From Spirochaetaceae bacterium (GTDB lineage Bacteria > Spirochaetota > Spirochaetia > Treponematales > Breznakiellaceae), in contig JAISCK010000090.1 of the NCBI GenBank assembly GCA_031265635.1, positions 1 to 6,994 on the forward strand: a stretch of 6,994 nt of DNA, written 5' to 3'. The translations under genes were made by a program, and so were the position numbers. The notes under the pieces are model-generated. The model worked only from the letters and a program-made list of their open reading frames with translations, did not search any database and had not been told where the DNA came from. Each line of letters begins with the position of its first letter. The stretch's first letter is position 1. Positions 5,601 through 6,994 of the stretch are shown piece by piece.

Positions 5601-6994
5601 GGTGAATCTTCCCTGCGGACGTTTTCCGACGCGAGTATTTCTTCGAGACTCCAATATTGAATCGAGTAGGCGTAGCCCTGTTCAGCGAGAAATTTCCGCC
5701 TGTTTGCCGCGAAATCCTCTTCTACCGTATAACGGGAAACCAGGGTGTAAAAATACGAATTGCGTTTCTTGGGCCTGATGATGCGTCCGAGGCGCTGGGC
5801 TTCTTCCTGGCGGGACCCGAAGGAGCCTGAAATCTGTACGGCCATGGACGCGTCGGGAAGGTCTATGGCGAAGTTTGCCACCTTGGATACGACGATGATA
5901 CGAAGCTCGCCGTTTCTGAAAGCCTGATAGATACGTTCCCTTTCGCTGTTGGGCGTCTTGCCGGTTATGAGCGGCGCCTTGAGGAGGGCCGCCATTGTTT
6001 CAAGCTGGCTGAGATACTGGCCTATGACCAGTATATGATCCTCCGGGTGATTGGCGATGAGTTCCCGCACTATGGCCGCCTTGTACGGGTTTTCGCTGGA
6101 CATGCGGTATTTTTCCCGCGACGAAGCGACCGCGTAGGGAATCTTGAGTTCGCCGGGCATATCAAGGCGTATCTCGGTACAGAGGGCGCTGGCTATCCAG
6201 CCCTTGCTTTCAAGGTCCTTCCAGGGAACATCATAGCGTTTGGGTCCTACCAGGCTGAATACCGCGTCCTCGGCGTGGTCTTCCCGTACCAGGGTCGCCG
6301 TAAGGCCAAGACGCCTCAGCGCCTGGAGTTCAGCGGTAATCCTGAACACCGGCGCGGGGAGGAGATGTACTTCGTCATAGATGATGAGGCCCCACTGCCT
6401 CAGGTGGAAAAGCGGGAAATGGGGAAACCCGGCTTCTTTGTCCGGCCGCCAGGTGAGTATCTGATAAGTGGCTATGGTAACCGGAGCCACGGATTTTGAG
6501 TCTCCGGTATATTCGGCGATGCTTTCTTTGGGCAATTCTGTTTTGTCAAGAAGTTCGTTTATCCACTGATGAACCGCGGCTACATTGGTAGTCAGTATGA
6601 GGGTATTGGTTTTAAGAAGCGACATGACAAGCATGCCGACCATGGTTTTGCCTGAACCGCAGGGCAGAACCACGACGCCGTAGCCTGAACCGGGGCTGCC
6701 GCTGCCAAGCACGGCGGCGGCGGCCTCCTTTTGGTAGTCCCTCGGGGCAAACGTTTTGCCGGAAGACGCGACGGTGCGGAGGGTGATCTCAAGGGGCTCT
6801 CCCTTGACCAGCGGGGCCTCGTCTTTTACCGGCCAGCCGAGTTTGATGAGTTCCCTCTTGACGCTCCCCCGGTCAATCAGGCGGACAAAAAAGCCTCCCT
6901 GGGTTTTCCGTATCAATTTCTCAAGCGGTTTGGCCGCGCCTATTTCGGCAAGAATGGCTTCGTCGCCGCTGGTAAGGAAAAGATCGCCGCTCCC
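5597..6994 (-). CDS. XPB/RAD25-type DNA repair helicase (5' end cut by window edge)
   Basis: The frame is open through the right edge, so the N-terminus is missing; 465 residues are visible. An in-frame TTG at 6916 is not a start, because sensible coding sequence (GDLFLTSGDEAILAEIGAAK) continues upstream of it. This is a superfamily 2 ATPase that translocates on DNA. Counting from the visible first residue: RDYQKEA at about 85-91, Walker A LPCGSGKT at 110-117, DEVH box at 207-210, motif III LGLTAT at 229-234, the RED motif typical of XPB at 237-239 (LVREDHAED), and motif VI QRLGRIIRP at 400-408. A thumb-like insertion follows domain 1 at about 255-305 (PWKDLESKGWIASALCTEIR onward). Bacterial XPB proteins are usually about 540-610 residues, so roughly 80-140 residues (the damage-recognition-like domain) lie outside. 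XPB acts in nucleotide excision repair and transcription in eukaryotes; in bacteria its role is less clear, since UvrABC is normally present. The stop TGA overlaps the GTG start of the partner gene. Confidence 0.95.
   Translation of the reverse strand, partial: GSGDLFLTSGDEAILAEIGAAKPLEKLIRKTQGGFFVRLIDRGSVKRELIKLGWPVKDEAPLVKGEPLEITLRTVASSGKTFAPRDYQKEAAAAVLGSGSPGSGYGVVVLPCGSGKTMVGMLVMSLLKTNTLILTTNVAAVHQWINELLDKTELPKESIAEYTGDSKSVAPVTIATYQILTWRPDKEAGFPHFPLFHLRQWGLIIYDEVHLLPAPVFRITAELQALRRLGLTATLVREDHAEDAVFSLVGPKRYDVPWKDLESKGWIASALCTEIRLDMPGELKIPYAVASSREKYRMSSENPYKAAIVRELIANHPEDHILVIGQYLSQLETMAALLKAPLITGKTPNSERERIYQAFRNGELRIIVVSKVANFAIDLPDASMAVQISGSFGSRQEEAQRLGRIIRPKKRNSYFYTLVSRYTVEEDFAANRRKFLAEQGYAYSIQYWSLEEILASENVRREDSP

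Noticed and set aside
5601..5654. TTG start at 5654 for the helicase-associated protein
   Set aside because: It would add 18 basic residues overlapping the helicase end. The GTG at 5600 gives the common 4-base GTGA overlap with a plausible ribosome site.
6035..6499. Plus-strand open frame opposite the helicase
   Set aside because: It lies wholly opposite conserved helicase motifs, has no ribosome site that I can see and no recognisable domain.

Overview
The window reads as ordinary, densely packed chromosome of a Gram-negative-type bacterium, most likely a spirochaete close to Treponema. The reasons are an XPB-type repair helicase directly followed by a large helicase-associated partner protein, and a DjlA-like membrane co-chaperone. 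The placement is an inference from protein character and from memory that Treponema carries an XPB homologue; no marker gene in the window proves it. The DNA looks GC-rich by eye. No tRNA, rRNA, CRISPR array, insertion sequence or phage gene is visible.

Plus strand, 1-2671: the last codons of an upstream gene, probably a membrane protein, overlap a 596-residue membrane protein. That protein has three N-terminal helices, a large soluble middle with TPR-like helices and a beta-rich part, and three or four C-terminal helices. It overlaps a 275-residue DjlA-like protein with a glycine-rich membrane anchor, a helical middle and a C-terminal J-domain. Both junctions are 8-base start/stop overlaps, so the three genes look like one translationally coupled operon of envelope proteins.

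Minus strand, 6994-2698: an XPB/RAD25-type superfamily 2 helicase, cut at its 5' end by the window edge, overlaps a 696-residue protein with a region like the XPB/Ssl2 helicase-associated domain (GTGA overlap). After a 38-base gap comes a 257-residue NYN-domain protein with a C-terminal OST-HTH/LOTUS domain. The close packing suggests one operon that joins a DNA translocase, its probable partner and a putative RNA-directed nuclease.

The two operons converge, with only 26 bases between the stop codons at 2671 and 2698. The only other gap lies between the minus-strand genes (3472-3509). It holds a strong ribosome binding site for the NYN gene and a hairpin with a T-run that would terminate plus-strand transcription, that is, transcription antisense to the operon.

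The most interesting part is the helicase / helicase-associated / NYN-LOTUS set. Its single parts belong to known families, but a shared function has not, to my knowledge, been worked out. The large membrane protein is the least understood gene.
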